The notes under the pieces are model-generated. The model worked only from the letters and a program-made list of their open reading frames with translations, was not told where the DNA came from and searched no databases. This document shows positions 50,672 through 59,653 of a DNA stretch of 62,028 nucleotides, one piece after another. The DNA comes from Methanobacteriota archaeon. Its GTDB lineage: Archaea > Halobacteriota > Methanosarcinia > Methanosarcinales > Methanosarcinaceae. The translations under genes were made by a program, and so were the position numbers. Position 1 is the first letter of the stretch, and each line of letters begins with the position of its first letter. The stretch covers positions 1 through 62,028 of the forward strand of contig JASGVX010000131.1 of assembly GCA_030054735.1 (NCBI GenBank). Direction: 5' to 3'.

Positions 50672-51268
50672 ATAGTTAATCTTTTTCACGCCAGAGTTGC
50701 ATTTCGGGATCACAGAACCTACATTCGGCAGGTCGACATTTAATTTTTCATAATTTCTGTTGATGGCGATTTTGAAATAAGACATAGTATTTGTACGTAA
50801 CTTTTAGGTTTACATATGATCAATTAATAATATCTCATACTAAACTTTTCTGAAAAAACGATCCAATATTTATACATGTGGTGATAGTCGAGACACACGT
50901 TAACCAACTTTCAATCTCGTTTCTAGCCAGGGGTAGCATAAAACGACATCAGGAAAAATGTTCCGATTTTTAATGTCGACCTGCCGAATGCAGGACAGAA
51001 AATCGAAGAATTTCTGGGAGTTGCGATGTAATCGCAACAGCCCGCGGTCTTTTTCGCTTCGCTCAAGAGGACAAATTTATAAATTATGTATAATCCGAAC
51101 TCGCTTAGGGCTTGTTGTAATTAGAATCTCAGGGTGGAAAAAATAGTTTCCAAATATGAGATAAGAAACAGGTCATATCTATTCTCTCATATTTGATTTG
51201 AATTCATCCAGTTAATGGGCTTGAACATGGAGGAATTTGTATCTTTAATTGTGATGCAGGTATTATAT
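50672..51268. other. Flavoprotein - DUF169 convergent region
   Basis: Holds an inverted-repeat element (50722-50990). After it a small hairpin GTTGCGAT / ATCGCAAC (51022-51040) and TTCGCTTCGC sequences occur. No gene is called; a plus-strand frame at 50958-51146 spans the element end and is not believed. Confidence 0.55.
50722..50990. mobile_element. Inverted-repeat element (269 bp)
   Basis: The left end CATTCGGCAGGTCGACATT and its exact reverse complement at 50972-50990 are perfect 19-bp inverted repeats. The 231-base interior is AT-rich and has no open frame. The form is that of a MITE or a degraded IS with its transposase deleted. Only one copy is in the window. Confidence 0.75.
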
Positions 51269-51958
51269 TTATTTGGGGCAGATTCCCTTGAGCCCGGCTG
51301 CAAGGTCGGGAAGGAGCTTAATAGGGATGCCCATAATCATTTCTTCGTCTAATATTTTGGCATAAGATCTGCTGCCGCTGCAGCCTACCGTGACTTCTAT
51401 TTTTCCTTCTTTATATGGCTGCACAACACCATCGGAACACAGGCTCTGCTTGCCTGCGAAACCGGTTTCAATTCTGCCTCCCACACTATACATATAAGCC
51501 TGAGTGAGTAGCATTATTTGTTTTGGGTTGCAAATGACCAGTATAACATCCGGCATGAAAGAGGTCTTTTCCAGGGGTGCATACAGGACAGCTTCTGTAG
51601 AGTTGGGGGCAAGTTTCGGCACCATATCAATTGTACGCTTTGCAGCTTCCAGGGTGCTGAACTGTTTTAAATTCGCATAATAAAACTCTCCACTGGCGAC
51701 TTTGGGGGGAATTGCTCCAAGACCCATAGCACCTGCACCACCTTTACACATCTCGTCTTCACCCAAAGCGTAGAATTCCTCTCCGGTCCTTCTCACTCTG
51801 TCAACCAGCTGGCAGTGTCTCATAGACTCATCTACTTTTTTGATCCCTTCCGGAACTTTTTCTCCTTTCAGAATCAGTTTCACTGCAACTGGGGATGTTT
51901 TGAGTTTAAGGCATTCGATCATTTCATTTCCGTAGTTATTGATATCTTTTAGTTCCAT
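51269..51958 (-). CDS. DUF169 family protein
   Basis: A 229-aa member of DUF169, found across methanogens and anaerobic bacteria; function unknown. Family points are SPVAVKLILKGEK near the start, MRHCQLVDRVRRTG, DEMCKGGAGAMGL and CSDGVVQPYKEGKIEVTVGC-like cysteines. Several conserved Cys suggest metal or redox chemistry. ATG 51958 has GGAG-like CGGAGTGATAT upstream. The next gene on this strand, at 52547, is 262 bases upstream. Confidence 0.85.
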   Translation of the reverse strand: MELKDINNYGNEMIECLKLKTSPVAVKLILKGEKVPEGIKKVDESMRHCQLVDRVRRTGEEFYALGEDEMCKGGAGAMGLGAIPPKVASGEFYYANLKQFSTLEAAKRTIDMVPKLAPNSTEAVLYAPLEKTSFMPDVILVICNPKQIMLLTQAYMYSVGGRIETGFAGKQSLCSDGVVQPYKEGKIEVTVGCSGSRSYAKILDEEMIMGIPIKLLPDLAAGLKGICPK

Positions 51959-52220
51959 TTATATCACTCCGGATATTAGTTCAATTAGTTGATTTAGGTA
52001 AAATAATATATTCTCTATCTTTTATATGATTTCACTTGCAAAGTTTTGACTAAATAATACACAACCAAATTCAATATAAATATTCTTAAGTTCTGATTCT
52101 CAATAATATTTTTTCACAGTACTATTAATTTTTTAAGAGTATCATTTTCTCAACTTCCTGCTTCAAACAGCCTTTTATCTTATACAGAAAGTAAATCGGA
52201 AGGACTTAACGGAGATATCC

Positions 52221-52547
52221 TCACTCAAGTTTGTCAAAAATAATTTCCATTTTTCCCATTTCCCGTGCAAGGTTTTTGGAGATCATGCCGTTTTCGAGCC
52301 AGCAGGCATTCATTATCGCAGCCGGGACAAGACATGTGGGGGTAAGAGGGGCTTCAGCCATTTTCTGGGCAAGCACTGTCTCAGGGCCTCCCATGATGTC
52401 CTTCATGCCCATATCGAATTGTGTGCCCCATTTCCTGAGTTTTTCGCAGGTGGTTTTGATATGTATATGGGTGTTTTTGCCTTCTTTTGTAGCAATGACT
52501 TTTGTTGTATGTCCGCATATAGTGTTAAGTGATATTTCAGTGACCAT
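52221..52547 (-). CDS. Conserved small Cys-containing protein
   Basis: A 108-aa protein of unknown function. It opens MVTEISLNTICGHTTKVIAT. Cysteines near 11, 36, 73 and 83, with TPTCLVPAAIMNACWLENGM, could bind metal. ATG 52547 is seven bases after GGAGG; the longer frame from 52649 adds 34 residues before this site and is not used. It lies upstream of the DUF169 gene on the same strand, possibly related in function. Confidence 0.7.
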   Translation of the reverse strand: MVTEISLNTICGHTTKVIATKEGKNTHIHIKTTCEKLRKWGTQFDMGMKDIMGGPETVLAQKMAEAPLTPTCLVPAAIMNACWLENGMISKNLAREMGKMEIIFDKLE

Positions 52548-53026
52548 TATTTTATCCTCCAGTGTTATATTTTTCCGGAGTCCAAAGGGCTTTTTAATAA
52601 ACCTATCCAAGACTTCCTTTACGGTATGTACCTGGTTTCTCCTCTCCATTTTAATATGAAAAAGCGTAAAACCCCTGAGTCTTTACCTTATGGGTAGTTC
52701 ACTAAATTTCACATATATGTTTTTCTGTGACGATTTTTTTAATTCCGTTTTTATTCCGATAACTTTATAGGTTTCAAATACTACTTTTTCAGCTACAGTT
52801 ACCTGTATAAGGATCTGGTTAGAAGTTCGGATTTTTCCGGTGGGATGATCGCAAAGTTCATATACAATTCTATTCGTATTGCTAAGTCCATAGCAAATAT
52901 GCTAGTCAAAGTACTCCTGTTTAATACATTAATATAGTTCCGTTAAAAATAGGTTTGAATAGCACTATAAATAAAGTTGAATACAAATCTTGAATTTAAT
53001 TTCAAAAAAATAATGAGGTTTTTATA
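52548..53026. other. Divergent region upstream of rps8e
   Basis: Contains R5 copy 2 (52664-52707) and AT-rich DNA. The minus-strand frame in the first 100 bases (RRNQVHTVKEVLDRFIKK) is open but may be leader. Promoter of rps8e expected near 52960-52990. Confidence 0.45.
52664..52707. repeat. Repeat R5, copy 2, IS200/IS605 end-like
   Basis: CGTAAAACCCCTGAGTC, then TTTACCTTATGGGTAGTTCAC. Same orientation as copy 1 at 41027, about 80% identical. Confidence 0.6.
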
Positions 53027-53404
53027 ATGAGATGGCAAGGTAACTCCAAAAGAAAAGCTACCGGCGGGAAGATTATTACTGCTCGTGGAAAGCGCAAGTT
53101 TGAAATGGGCCGCGAATCTGCAGAAACCCGCATAAATGAAGTAAAAAGAAAGAACGTTCATACCATGGGCGGTAACAGGAAAGTAAGACTTCTCCAGTCC
53201 AATATTGCAAATGTAACAAACCCTAAAGACGGAAAGACAGTTACCGCAACAATTGAGAACGTAATTGACAATGCTGCCAACAAACACTATGTAAGGCGTA
53301 ATATTCTGACAAAAGGTTCTGTTATAGAGACTCCTGTGGGCACTGCCAGAATTACAAGCAGACCCGGACAGAGTGGGGTTATAAACGCTGTATTAATCGA
53401 ATAA
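53027..53404 (+). CDS. rps8e: Ribosomal protein S8e
   Basis: Small-subunit protein of 125 aa, archaeal/eukaryotic type. It opens [16 protein letters not shown], has the basic [16 protein letters not shown] region, and ends with a conserved [23 protein letters not shown] lies 11 bases upstream of ATG. Alone here; an Lrp regulator follows 63 bases later. Confidence 0.96.
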   Translation: MRWQGNSKRKATGGKIITARGKRKFEMGRESAETRINEVKRKNVHTMGGNRKVRLLQSNIANVTNPKDGKTVTATIENVIDNAANKHYVRRNILTKGSVIETPVGTARITSRPGQSGVINAVLIE

Positions 53405-53467
53405 TTAAAAAGAACCCGAACCTGAGGTTCTGTATCAATTTTCCTAAGTTTTGTACCGGTGGTCAAC

Positions 53468-53959
53468 ATGGATGAAATGATTCAACATATATTGGAAATT
53501 CTTGAAAATGATGCTCGAACAAGTCCGGAAGAAATCGCAGCCCTAACAGGAATGTCTGCACAGGATGTTTCCCAGGCGATTGCAAAGCTTGAAGAAACAG
53601 GAGTTATCCGGCACTACAAAACCATAGTTGATTGGGATCTGGTTGGGGAAAATTATGTTTACGCAGTTATTGAGTTGAAGGTCACCCTCGAGCGTAATCA
53701 GGGCTATCAGGTAATTGCAGAAAGGATTTATAAGTTCCCGGAAGTCAGGTCTGTCAGGCTTCTGTCCGGGGATTATGACATCTCCCTTACTGTCCGGGGG
53801 AAGTCAATGAAGGATGTGGCCTTTTTTGTGGCAGAGAAAATAGCCACCCTTGATCAGGTCCAGAGCACGTCCACGCGTTTCGTGCTGAAGACCTATAAAG
53901 AAGACGGGGTAATCCTTCACGAACCGGAATCGATTCAGAGGCTTCCTGTCTCGTTTTAA
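53468..53959 (+). CDS. Lrp/AsnC-family transcriptional regulator
   Basis: A 163-aa feast/famine regulator. The N-terminal HTH covers SPEEIAALTGMSAQDVSQAI and the C-terminal RAM domain covers about residues 65-150 (LSGDYDISLTVRGKSMKDVA). ATG 53468 follows GGTGGT. Its stop overlaps the start of the extended frame of the aminotransferase, so the two genes are closely linked and the regulator may sense an amino acid handled by that enzyme. Confidence 0.9.
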   Translation: MDEMIQHILEILENDARTSPEEIAALTGMSAQDVSQAIAKLEETGVIRHYKTIVDWDLVGENYVYAVIELKVTLERNQGYQVIAERIYKFPEVRSVRLLSGDYDISLTVRGKSMKDVAFFVAEKIATLDQVQSTSTRFVLKTYKEDGVILHEPESIQRLPVSF

Positions 53960-54039
53960 TGCGGGACAACTTAAACCTTATTCCTCTTTCCCGTTTTATA
54001 TTCCACTCAACTCATATAGCTTATTATAGAGGTGTTTGC

Positions 54040-55221
54040 TTGAGACCTGCATGCGATCCTTCAAAATTCGTTTCGGAAGCTGTAAAGAGTATCCCTTCAT
54101 CAGGAATACGCCGTTTTTTTGATCTTGTTTCCGGACTTGAAGATGTAGTTTCTCTTGGTGTAGGGGAACCTGATTTCATTACTCCATGGCACATCCGTGA
54201 GATGTGCATACACTCTCTTGAAAAAGGGCAGACATCATATACCTCGAACTACGGACTTCCGGAACTCAGAGAAGAACTTACAAGAACCTATTACAGGCGC
54301 TACGGCCTTGACTACAATCCTGCATCCGAAATCCTGATTACTACAGGAGTAAGCGAAGCTCTTGATATAGCAATCAGGGCAGTGGTAAATCCAGGAGATG
54401 AGGTTATTGTTGTTCAGCCTTCCTATGTGGCATATGTCCCTTCAGTGATTCTGGCAGGAGGCAAGCCTATTATTGTTTCCACACACAGGGACGATGATTT
54501 CAGCCTTACTGCAGAAGCTCTTAAGCCTGCAATCACCAGCAAAACAAAGGCAATAGTCCTGAATTTCCCTAATAACCCTACAGGCGCAATTATGCAAGAG
54601 GAAGGTATGGAAGATATTGCGGACCTTGTTGTTGAGAATGATTTATTTGTGATTTCAGACGAGGTTTATGAGTGCCTGACTTACGAGGGTACCCATATTC
54701 CATTCTCTTCGCTTGAAGGCATGAAGGACCGGACTGTAATGCTGAACGGCTTTTCCAAAGCCTATGCCATGACAGGTCTAAGGCTAGGTTTTGCCATGGG
54801 AGCTCCTGACATCATCCATTCTATGATGATGATCCACCAGTATTGCATGCTCTGTGCTCCCATCACTGCCCAGGTCGGGGCAATCGAGGCTCTGCGCAAT
54901 GGTAAAGGAGAAATGGAGAGGATGGTCAGGGAATATGACAGGCGCAGACACTTTATTATAAAGGGATTTAACGGTATCGGGCTTGAGTGCTGCAACCCTA
55001 AAGGTGCTTTTTATGCTTTCCCTTACATCGGAGACATGGGACTTTCCTCTTCTGATTTTGCAGAGCGCCTCCTGAATGAAAAGAAGGTTGTTACAATACC
55101 CGGAGATGTATTTGGGGAAGCAGGTGAAGGTTTCCTGCGCTGTGCATATGCAGCGTCTCTGGACGATATTAAAAAGGCAATAGAGAGAATGGGAGATTTT
55201 GTAGACAATTTAAAACAATAA
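54040..55221 (+). CDS. Class I/II aminotransferase (aspartate-type)
   Basis: PLP-dependent aminotransferase of 393 aa. SLGVGEPDF and TSYTSNYGLPELR are N-terminal family motifs; the PLP lysine is K240 in GFSKAYAMTGLRLGF; the C-terminal FLRCAYA holds the substrate-carboxylate Arg. The TTG at 54040 follows GAGGTG by five bases and GTTTTATATT (about 53993-54002) is a TATA candidate, so this start is preferred over ATG 53959. Substrate likely aspartate, aromatic or another amino acid; not settled. Confidence 0.9.
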   Translation: MRPACDPSKFVSEAVKSIPSSGIRRFFDLVSGLEDVVSLGVGEPDFITPWHIREMCIHSLEKGQTSYTSNYGLPELREELTRTYYRRYGLDYNPASEILITTGVSEALDIAIRAVVNPGDEVIVVQPSYVAYVPSVILAGGKPIIVSTHRDDDFSLTAEALKPAITSKTKAIVLNFPNNPTGAIMQEEGMEDIADLVVENDLFVISDEVYECLTYEGTHIPFSSLEGMKDRTVMLNGFSKAYAMTGLRLGFAMGAPDIIHSMMMIHQYCMLCAPITAQVGAIEALRNGKGEMERMVREYDRRRHFIIKGFNGIGLECCNPKGAFYAFPYIGDMGLSSSDFAERLLNEKKVVTIPGDVFGEAGEGFLRCAYAASLDDIKKAIERMGDFVDNLKQ

Positions 55222-55559
55222 GTATGGCCGAATTTTTATTCGGTCTGCCTTCTTGCTTTTTTTGCTTCTCTTTCAAAATTGATTTTTGGGGAATGTAAAC
55301 TCCATCCTCTGAGATTATCAGCTGACTTTCCGCAGATGTCTACAAAAAAATAGCATTTTTCTTGTTGTCGTTTTTGGAATTATTTAAAAAACTGCGTTAA
55401 TTGTCTCAGTTGAAGCTTTGGGAATGAAAATAGAAAGCATTTCAATGAAGAGAAAAGGTCAAAAATTCGGAAATTTTGAAAATACATTTTTGAGTAACCC
55501 GGATGTATTTCAGAAAAACGATAGCAAGAGAATTTGTGAAAAATTGAAGGACATCTGAG

Positions 55560-55777
55560 GAAAGCCGACTGAAGATATGCTGAGAATTTCAATATGTCAA
55601 CTCCTCCGCCTTCGTGCATCTCCTAATAGATGAGGGCAATGGACATTATTCGGTCCTGGCTTTCCCTGAAAGCTTCAAAGATATCTGAATTTACTACACA
55701 CTTTTTGCTGCTTAATTTTTCAATCTAAAGGTCTAAAGAGACAAGATCACCAGCAGCTTATAATTTTACATAGTATA
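55560..55777 (-). pseudogene. Sensory histidine kinase relic (HisKA_2 domain)
   Basis: The minus strand reads YKLLVILSL, a frameshift, then LDL, stop, IEKLSSKKCVVNSDIFEAFR, ESQDRIMSIALIY, stop, EMHEGGGVDILKFSAYLQ. This matches the dimerisation/phosphoacceptor helix region of Methanosarcina HisKA_2 kinases (NLQVISSLLDLQ, EAFRESQDRVISMALIHEEL). Neither the ATPase domain nor the sensor part is recognisable. One frameshift and two nonsense codons show it is dead. The ABC promoter now overlaps its upstream edge. Confidence 0.7.
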
Positions 55778-55787
55778 TATAACCTCA
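55774..55787 (+). promoter_or_regulatory. TATA box of the ABC operon
   Basis: TAGTATATATAACC fits the archaeal TATA consensus. With initiation about 25 bases downstream, the leader would begin near 55810. This favours ATG 55894 over the in-frame TTG 55822 as the start of the binding protein. Confidence 0.5.
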
Positions 55788-55893
55788 TAAATATTAATAT
55801 AATTTAAACTATTTGTAATTATTGAAAACAATTCGCTACTTTTATGTAGTAAAGAGTAATACAAACAACTTATTTATTACCACAGGGATTGTT

Positions 55894-57186
55894 ATGAACG
55901 GTAAGCCCAGTAATATAGATAAAATCGGCAAGTTTTGGAGCTTTTTTAATTCTAAAAAAAGCCTTGTGTTGTGTGTACTTTTTACTCTTCTTATCGTATC
56001 GATGGGAGGGTGCACTGAACAAACAACTGACACAAACTCGCCGACGGTAACAGAATCGTCTGATGAACAGTACAAGTATGTAACGGATATGCGTGGCGTG
56101 CAGGTAAAAGTGCCAGAGGATATCAAACGCGTAGCTACTATTGACGATGGGTTCGTTGAAGGCGTCCTGACCAATCTCGGCGAGATAGATAAAGTCGTAG
56201 CTATCGGATCATGGTCTCTTAAACGAGATTACAAATATACATATCCGACGATAAATGGTACTAATTATACGTACACACATGGATGGAATACAATGAAATA
56301 CCTGCATCCATGGTTGAACGATACCCCCTGTATTAACTCTCCTCAGGGCAACATAATCAGCTATGAGACACTTGCAGATGTAAACCCCGATGTTGTCATC
56401 ATGCGAGTGGGGGACTGTACAGTTGGTGCCAAAGACCCGGAAAAAATAACGAAGACCATATCAACGATCGAGTCTCTGGATATACCGACAGTGGTATTGT
56501 ATTCACCTACATATTACGAAAATTCTGACCTGAGCACTATGAGAGATGAAATGCGTGTGATAGGCCAGTTGTTCGAGAAAGAACAGAAGGCGATGGATCT
56601 GGCTGATTACCTGGAAAGCAGCGAGAAGATGATCCGTGAGCGTACCAAAGATATACCTGAAGAAAAAAAGAGTACTGTACTCTATATTGGTCTCTCTCCC
56701 AATGCCAGAAGTTCTGGAGGGGCAGGGACAGTATCTGGTATTGACACGCCTGAATCTTACATTATTGAAAATATCTGTAATGCTAGAAATGTATACCGTG
56801 ACACAGGCTCAGGCAAACTTTTGAATGCTGAGCAGATAATGGCTTTAGATCCTGATGTCATACTTTTACCCACGGCAAACGGGTTCCACCCACCTCGTGA
56901 ACTGTACGAAGCACCGTATTATCAGAATCTGCAGAACCTGCGTGCGGTCCTGAACAAACGGGTGTATGCTATGCCATGGACGCCAATGAACTGTGCCCGA
57001 CGGACAGAATACCCGATTGATATGATGATAGTTGCTAAGGCTAGCTATCCTGACCTGTTCAGCGATGTCAAGGTTCATGAGTTCGCTGTTGATTTTTATC
57101 AGGACGTATACGGTGTAAACAGAACGACCGCAGAGGAGCTTCGTTCAAATCAGTGGCTGGACTGGACGGTGGAGTCTGATTTCTAG
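55894..57186 (+). CDS. ABC transporter substrate-binding lipoprotein (FecB/BtuF type)
   Basis: A 430-aa periplasmic-binding-like protein. Residues 22-40 form a signal helix ending in a lipobox (VSMGGC, Cys40), so it is anchored outside the membrane. The family core includes VATIDDGFVEGVLTNLG, ETLADVNPDVVIM and DPDVILLPT. Substrate may be an iron chelate, corrinoid or another metal complex; a Trp/Tyr-rich insert (residues about 115-160) is a hint of an unusual ligand. First of three genes. Confidence 0.87.
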   Translation: MNGKPSNIDKIGKFWSFFNSKKSLVLCVLFTLLIVSMGGCTEQTTDTNSPTVTESSDEQYKYVTDMRGVQVKVPEDIKRVATIDDGFVEGVLTNLGEIDKVVAIGSWSLKRDYKYTYPTINGTNYTYTHGWNTMKYLHPWLNDTPCINSPQGNIISYETLADVNPDVVIMRVGDCTVGAKDPEKITKTISTIESLDIPTVVLYSPTYYENSDLSTMRDEMRVIGQLFEKEQKAMDLADYLESSEKMIRERTKDIPEEKKSTVLYIGLSPNARSSGGAGTVSGIDTPESYIIENICNARNVYRDTGSGKLLNAEQIMALDPDVILLPTANGFHPPRELYEAPYYQNLQNLRAVLNKRVYAMPWTPMNCARRTEYPIDMMIVAKASYPDLFSDVKVHEFAVDFYQDVYGVNRTTAEELRSNQWLDWTVESDF

Positions 57187-57194
57187 GTGTAAAT

Positions 57195-58265
57195 ATGGAA
57201 GAATTATCTACTGGCGTGAACGTTTCTACCCCTACTACCCTCAATTTTTTTGAAGCAAGAAAGTTATCTATCATTTTCTTTCTCGCTATTGTTATGGTAG
57301 CAGGCGGAATGGTCACGATTTGTTTGGGAACATATCAGATTTCTATAGTGGAAGTGTACTCTATCATTTCCACTCATATATTTTCACCTGATATGGTAGA
57401 TTCACTGGACAAACTTAAAAATACGATCGTCTGGAACATCCGCTTCCCAAGGATCATTATGGCTATAACCGTTGGCATCGGCCTTTCTGTTGCCGGAACG
57501 ATTTATCAGGGATGTTTTCGCAATCCTCTTGTAGAGCCATACATTCTTGGAGTATCTTCGGGAGCGGCATTCGGTGCAGCGCTTGGGATTGTTTATCCTC
57601 ACATCTTTATTTCTATACAGCTAGGTGCTTTCTTGTTTGCTTTACTCTCTGTATTCCTGGCATATTCGCTGGCAAGGAGCAGGGGGCAAACCCCCGTGGT
57701 CACGCTGATACTTGCTGGTATTATCATAGGCTCGATATTTTCCGCATGTGTTTCCATCATGAAATACATTTCAAATGATACACAACTGCGGGAGATTGTC
57801 TTCTGGATGATGGGCGGCTTCTACTATACTCAGTGGGATGACGTGAGGCTGACTGTGCCCATTGTGTTGATATCTGTAGCTATTATGTGGTTTTTCGGGT
57901 GGAAACTGAATGTCCTCTCCATGGGCGACGAGGAAGCCCGGGCATTAGGCGTGAACCCGGAAGTTTTTAAATTTATTTTCATTATACTGGCCACCCTGGT
58001 AACTGCCACCTGCGTATCTTCGGTAGGAATTATCGCATGGGTAGGACTGATGATGCCCCATGCAGCCCGTCTCATCCAGGGCCCCGACAACCGTTTTGTA
58101 ATTCCCACAGCAGCGTTGATGGGTGGAGTTTACATCATCTTTTGTGATACTATCGCACGTACTCTTACCACGGCAGAAATCCCGATAGGAATCATCACAG
58201 CTATCGTCGGCGCACCTTACCTCATATATCTGCTGCGTAGCAAAGAAAAGGAGATATTCGGGTGA
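57195..58265 (+). CDS. FecCD-family ABC permease
   Basis: A 356-aa permease with about ten membrane helices. NIRFPRIIMAITVGIGLSVAG, GAAFGAALGIVYPH and GLMMPHAARLIQGPDN (the ATPase-contacting loop) are typical of BtuC/FecCD. The start lies 9 bases after the binding protein stop and its own stop is 5 bases before the ATPase gene, so translation is coupled. Confidence 0.93.
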   Translation: MEELSTGVNVSTPTTLNFFEARKLSIIFFLAIVMVAGGMVTICLGTYQISIVEVYSIISTHIFSPDMVDSLDKLKNTIVWNIRFPRIIMAITVGIGLSVAGTIYQGCFRNPLVEPYILGVSSGAAFGAALGIVYPHIFISIQLGAFLFALLSVFLAYSLARSRGQTPVVTLILAGIIIGSIFSACVSIMKYISNDTQLREIVFWMMGGFYYTQWDDVRLTVPIVLISVAIMWFFGWKLNVLSMGDEEARALGVNPEVFKFIFIILATLVTATCVSSVGIIAWVGLMMPHAARLIQGPDNRFVIPTAALMGGVYIIFCDTIARTLTTAEIPIGIITAIVGAPYLIYLLRSKEKEIFG

Positions 58266-58269
58266 TTAT

Positions 58270-59076
58270 ATGTTAAAAGTCGATAATCTGAGCTTCGGGT
58301 ACAAAAACGTTTCCGTTTTCAAAAATATTTCATTCAGGGTAGAAAAAGGTTCTTTATGCGGGCTTTTCGGGCCAAATGGGTCCGGGAAAACAACCCTGTT
58401 CAAGTGCTGCATGAGCTTCCTTAAGTATAATAGTGGCAGCGTATTCATCGATGGTAATAATGTCAAGAGAAAAAAGATCGAGGAACTGGCAAAACTTGTC
58501 GCCTACGTACCCCAGGAACACAAGCCGCCTTTCCCGTACCTTGTCAAGGAAGTTGTGCTTATGGGAAGGACTCCTCACATGGGTGGTATCTTTGGCATAT
58601 CCAAAGATGATAGGAGGAAAGTCGAGGAAGCTATGGAAATGCTTGAGATTTCCCACCTCGCTGATAGGCCTTACAACCAGCTCAGCGGCGGTCAACGCCA
58701 GCTTGCGCTCATCGCAAGGGCTATGGCACAAGAAACACCGTTAATGCTGCTGGATGAACCAACATCCGCCCTGGATTTCTGCAACCAGATACGGATCTGG
58801 AATATTTTGAAAAAGATCTCCGCGAGAGGGACGACTATACTGGCCTGTAGCCATGACCCAAACCACATCTCGTGGTTCTGTGACGATGTCATTGTCATGT
58901 ATAGGGGAGGTCTGGTCGCAAAGGGAAATCCAAAAAGCGTAGTATCAGAGCAATTACTTGGCACTATATTTAATGATATTTGCAGTGTAGGCTATATGGA
59001 TCATCTGATGATGGTGTATCCGAAAAACATTCAAGCTGGGTGTACAGTAGCTGCGGTAAATAATAGTTCGCCATAA
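58270..59076 (+). CDS. ABC transporter ATP-binding protein (FecE/BtuD type)
   Basis: A 268-aa ATPase. Walker A GPNGSGKTT (about 37-45), Q-loop VPQEH, signature QLSGGQRQLALIARA, Walker B LMLLDEPTSALD and switch His in CSHDPNH are present. It powers the FecCD-type permease upstream. A dispersed R1 hairpin follows 65 bases after its stop. Confidence 0.95.
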   Translation: MLKVDNLSFGYKNVSVFKNISFRVEKGSLCGLFGPNGSGKTTLFKCCMSFLKYNSGSVFIDGNNVKRKKIEELAKLVAYVPQEHKPPFPYLVKEVVLMGRTPHMGGIFGISKDDRRKVEEAMEMLEISHLADRPYNQLSGGQRQLALIARAMAQETPLMLLDEPTSALDFCNQIRIWNILKKISARGTTILACSHDPNHISWFCDDVIVMYRGGLVAKGNPKSVVSEQLLGTIFNDICSVGYMDHLMMVYPKNIQAGCTVAAVNNSSP

Positions 59077-59140
59077 TATCATTTTTCTGCTTTATCATCT
59101 TCTAATCGCATAACGAGGGCACTTACTTTTCCATCCATTT

Positions 59141-59210
59141 GGCATGAAAGTGCCTTCAAGCACTTTCATTTTTTGTGCCTGTTATTTAGAAAATTTCATG
59201 TGCGTTTTTT
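59141..59210 (+). repeat. Dispersed hairpin repeat R1, copy 5
   Basis: GGCATGAAAGTGC, loop CTTCAA, GCACTTTC (perfect 8-bp stem with a different loop from copy 1), T-run, GTGCCTGTTATTTAGAAAAT and TTTCATGTGCGTTTTTT. The stem is kept while the loop varies, as expected if the fold matters. It follows the ABC operon and could serve as its terminator. Confidence 0.85.
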
Positions 59211-59225
59211 CAATAAGCTCATTCA

Positions 59226-59551
59226 TCTGATCGTACCACTAACAACATTTTTCTTAACCATCTGTTTCATTTCCCGAGGTTCGATGACTACGTATTCCTA
59301 ATAGTATCCTCTGCCGTCATGGACCTTGTTTCCCTTTAAGCAATTCCACATGCTATAAGGTTCTGGAGAGAACGATATGCAGTGCTCCTTTCCCTGTTAA
59401 GAATCTCTCCCATTTTTTCTGCTGTTAGGAGCCCATGAATAAGCAGAACCTTGTATGCGTCGATTTTGAGGGACTTAAAACCGAGCACACATTTTACCAT
59501 GTCCTCGCATCTGAAGCTTGCTCTGATCATCTCATAAATAGAATTTGTCAT
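59226..59551 (-). pseudogene. Winged-helix regulator pseudogene
   Basis: Begins MTNSIYEMIRASFRCEDMVK at ATG 59551 and has an HTH (LTAEKMGEILNRERSTAYRS, then LQNLIACGIA). A TAA replaces what looks like a Tyr codon, followed by RETRSM. A frameshift leads to RGYY, a second nonsense (TAG), and EYVVIEPREMKQMVKKNV. The pieces match the layout of a Methanosarcina regulator of about 120 aa (from memory). Two nonsense changes and a frameshift leave it inactive, unless the 71-aa front part still binds DNA. Confidence 0.7.
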
Positions 59552-59653
59552 AAAACCACTATAGTTGTTTCCAATAAAAAATAACATGTCCGGAAGTATC
59601 CCTATTAGTTAAATTTATATATAAATCACAGGCTCAATAAGCTTTGAAGTCCT

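Larger units (their letters stand above)
55222..55893. other. Aminotransferase - ABC operon spacer
   Basis: About 670 bases. 55560-55777 (minus) is a histidine kinase relic. A frame at 55424-55557 (plus) reads MKIESISMKRKGQKF and ends at TGA; I do not recognise it. TAGTATATATAACC (about 55774-55787) is the likely TATA box of the ABC operon, about 110 bases before its start. Confidence 0.55.
59077..59653. other. ABC operon 3' spacer
   Basis: Contains R1 copy 5 (59141-59210) and the wHTH pseudogene (59226-59551, minus). About 100 bases of AT-rich DNA precede the DUF5591 gene; TTAAATTTATATATAAATC (about 59608-59626) is its likely TATA region. Confidence 0.55.

Noticed and set aside
55380-55619. 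79-codon minus-strand frame as a gene
   Set aside because: Its front half is the end of the histidine kinase relic and the remainder is out of phase with any kinase domain; best explained as part of the pseudogene.
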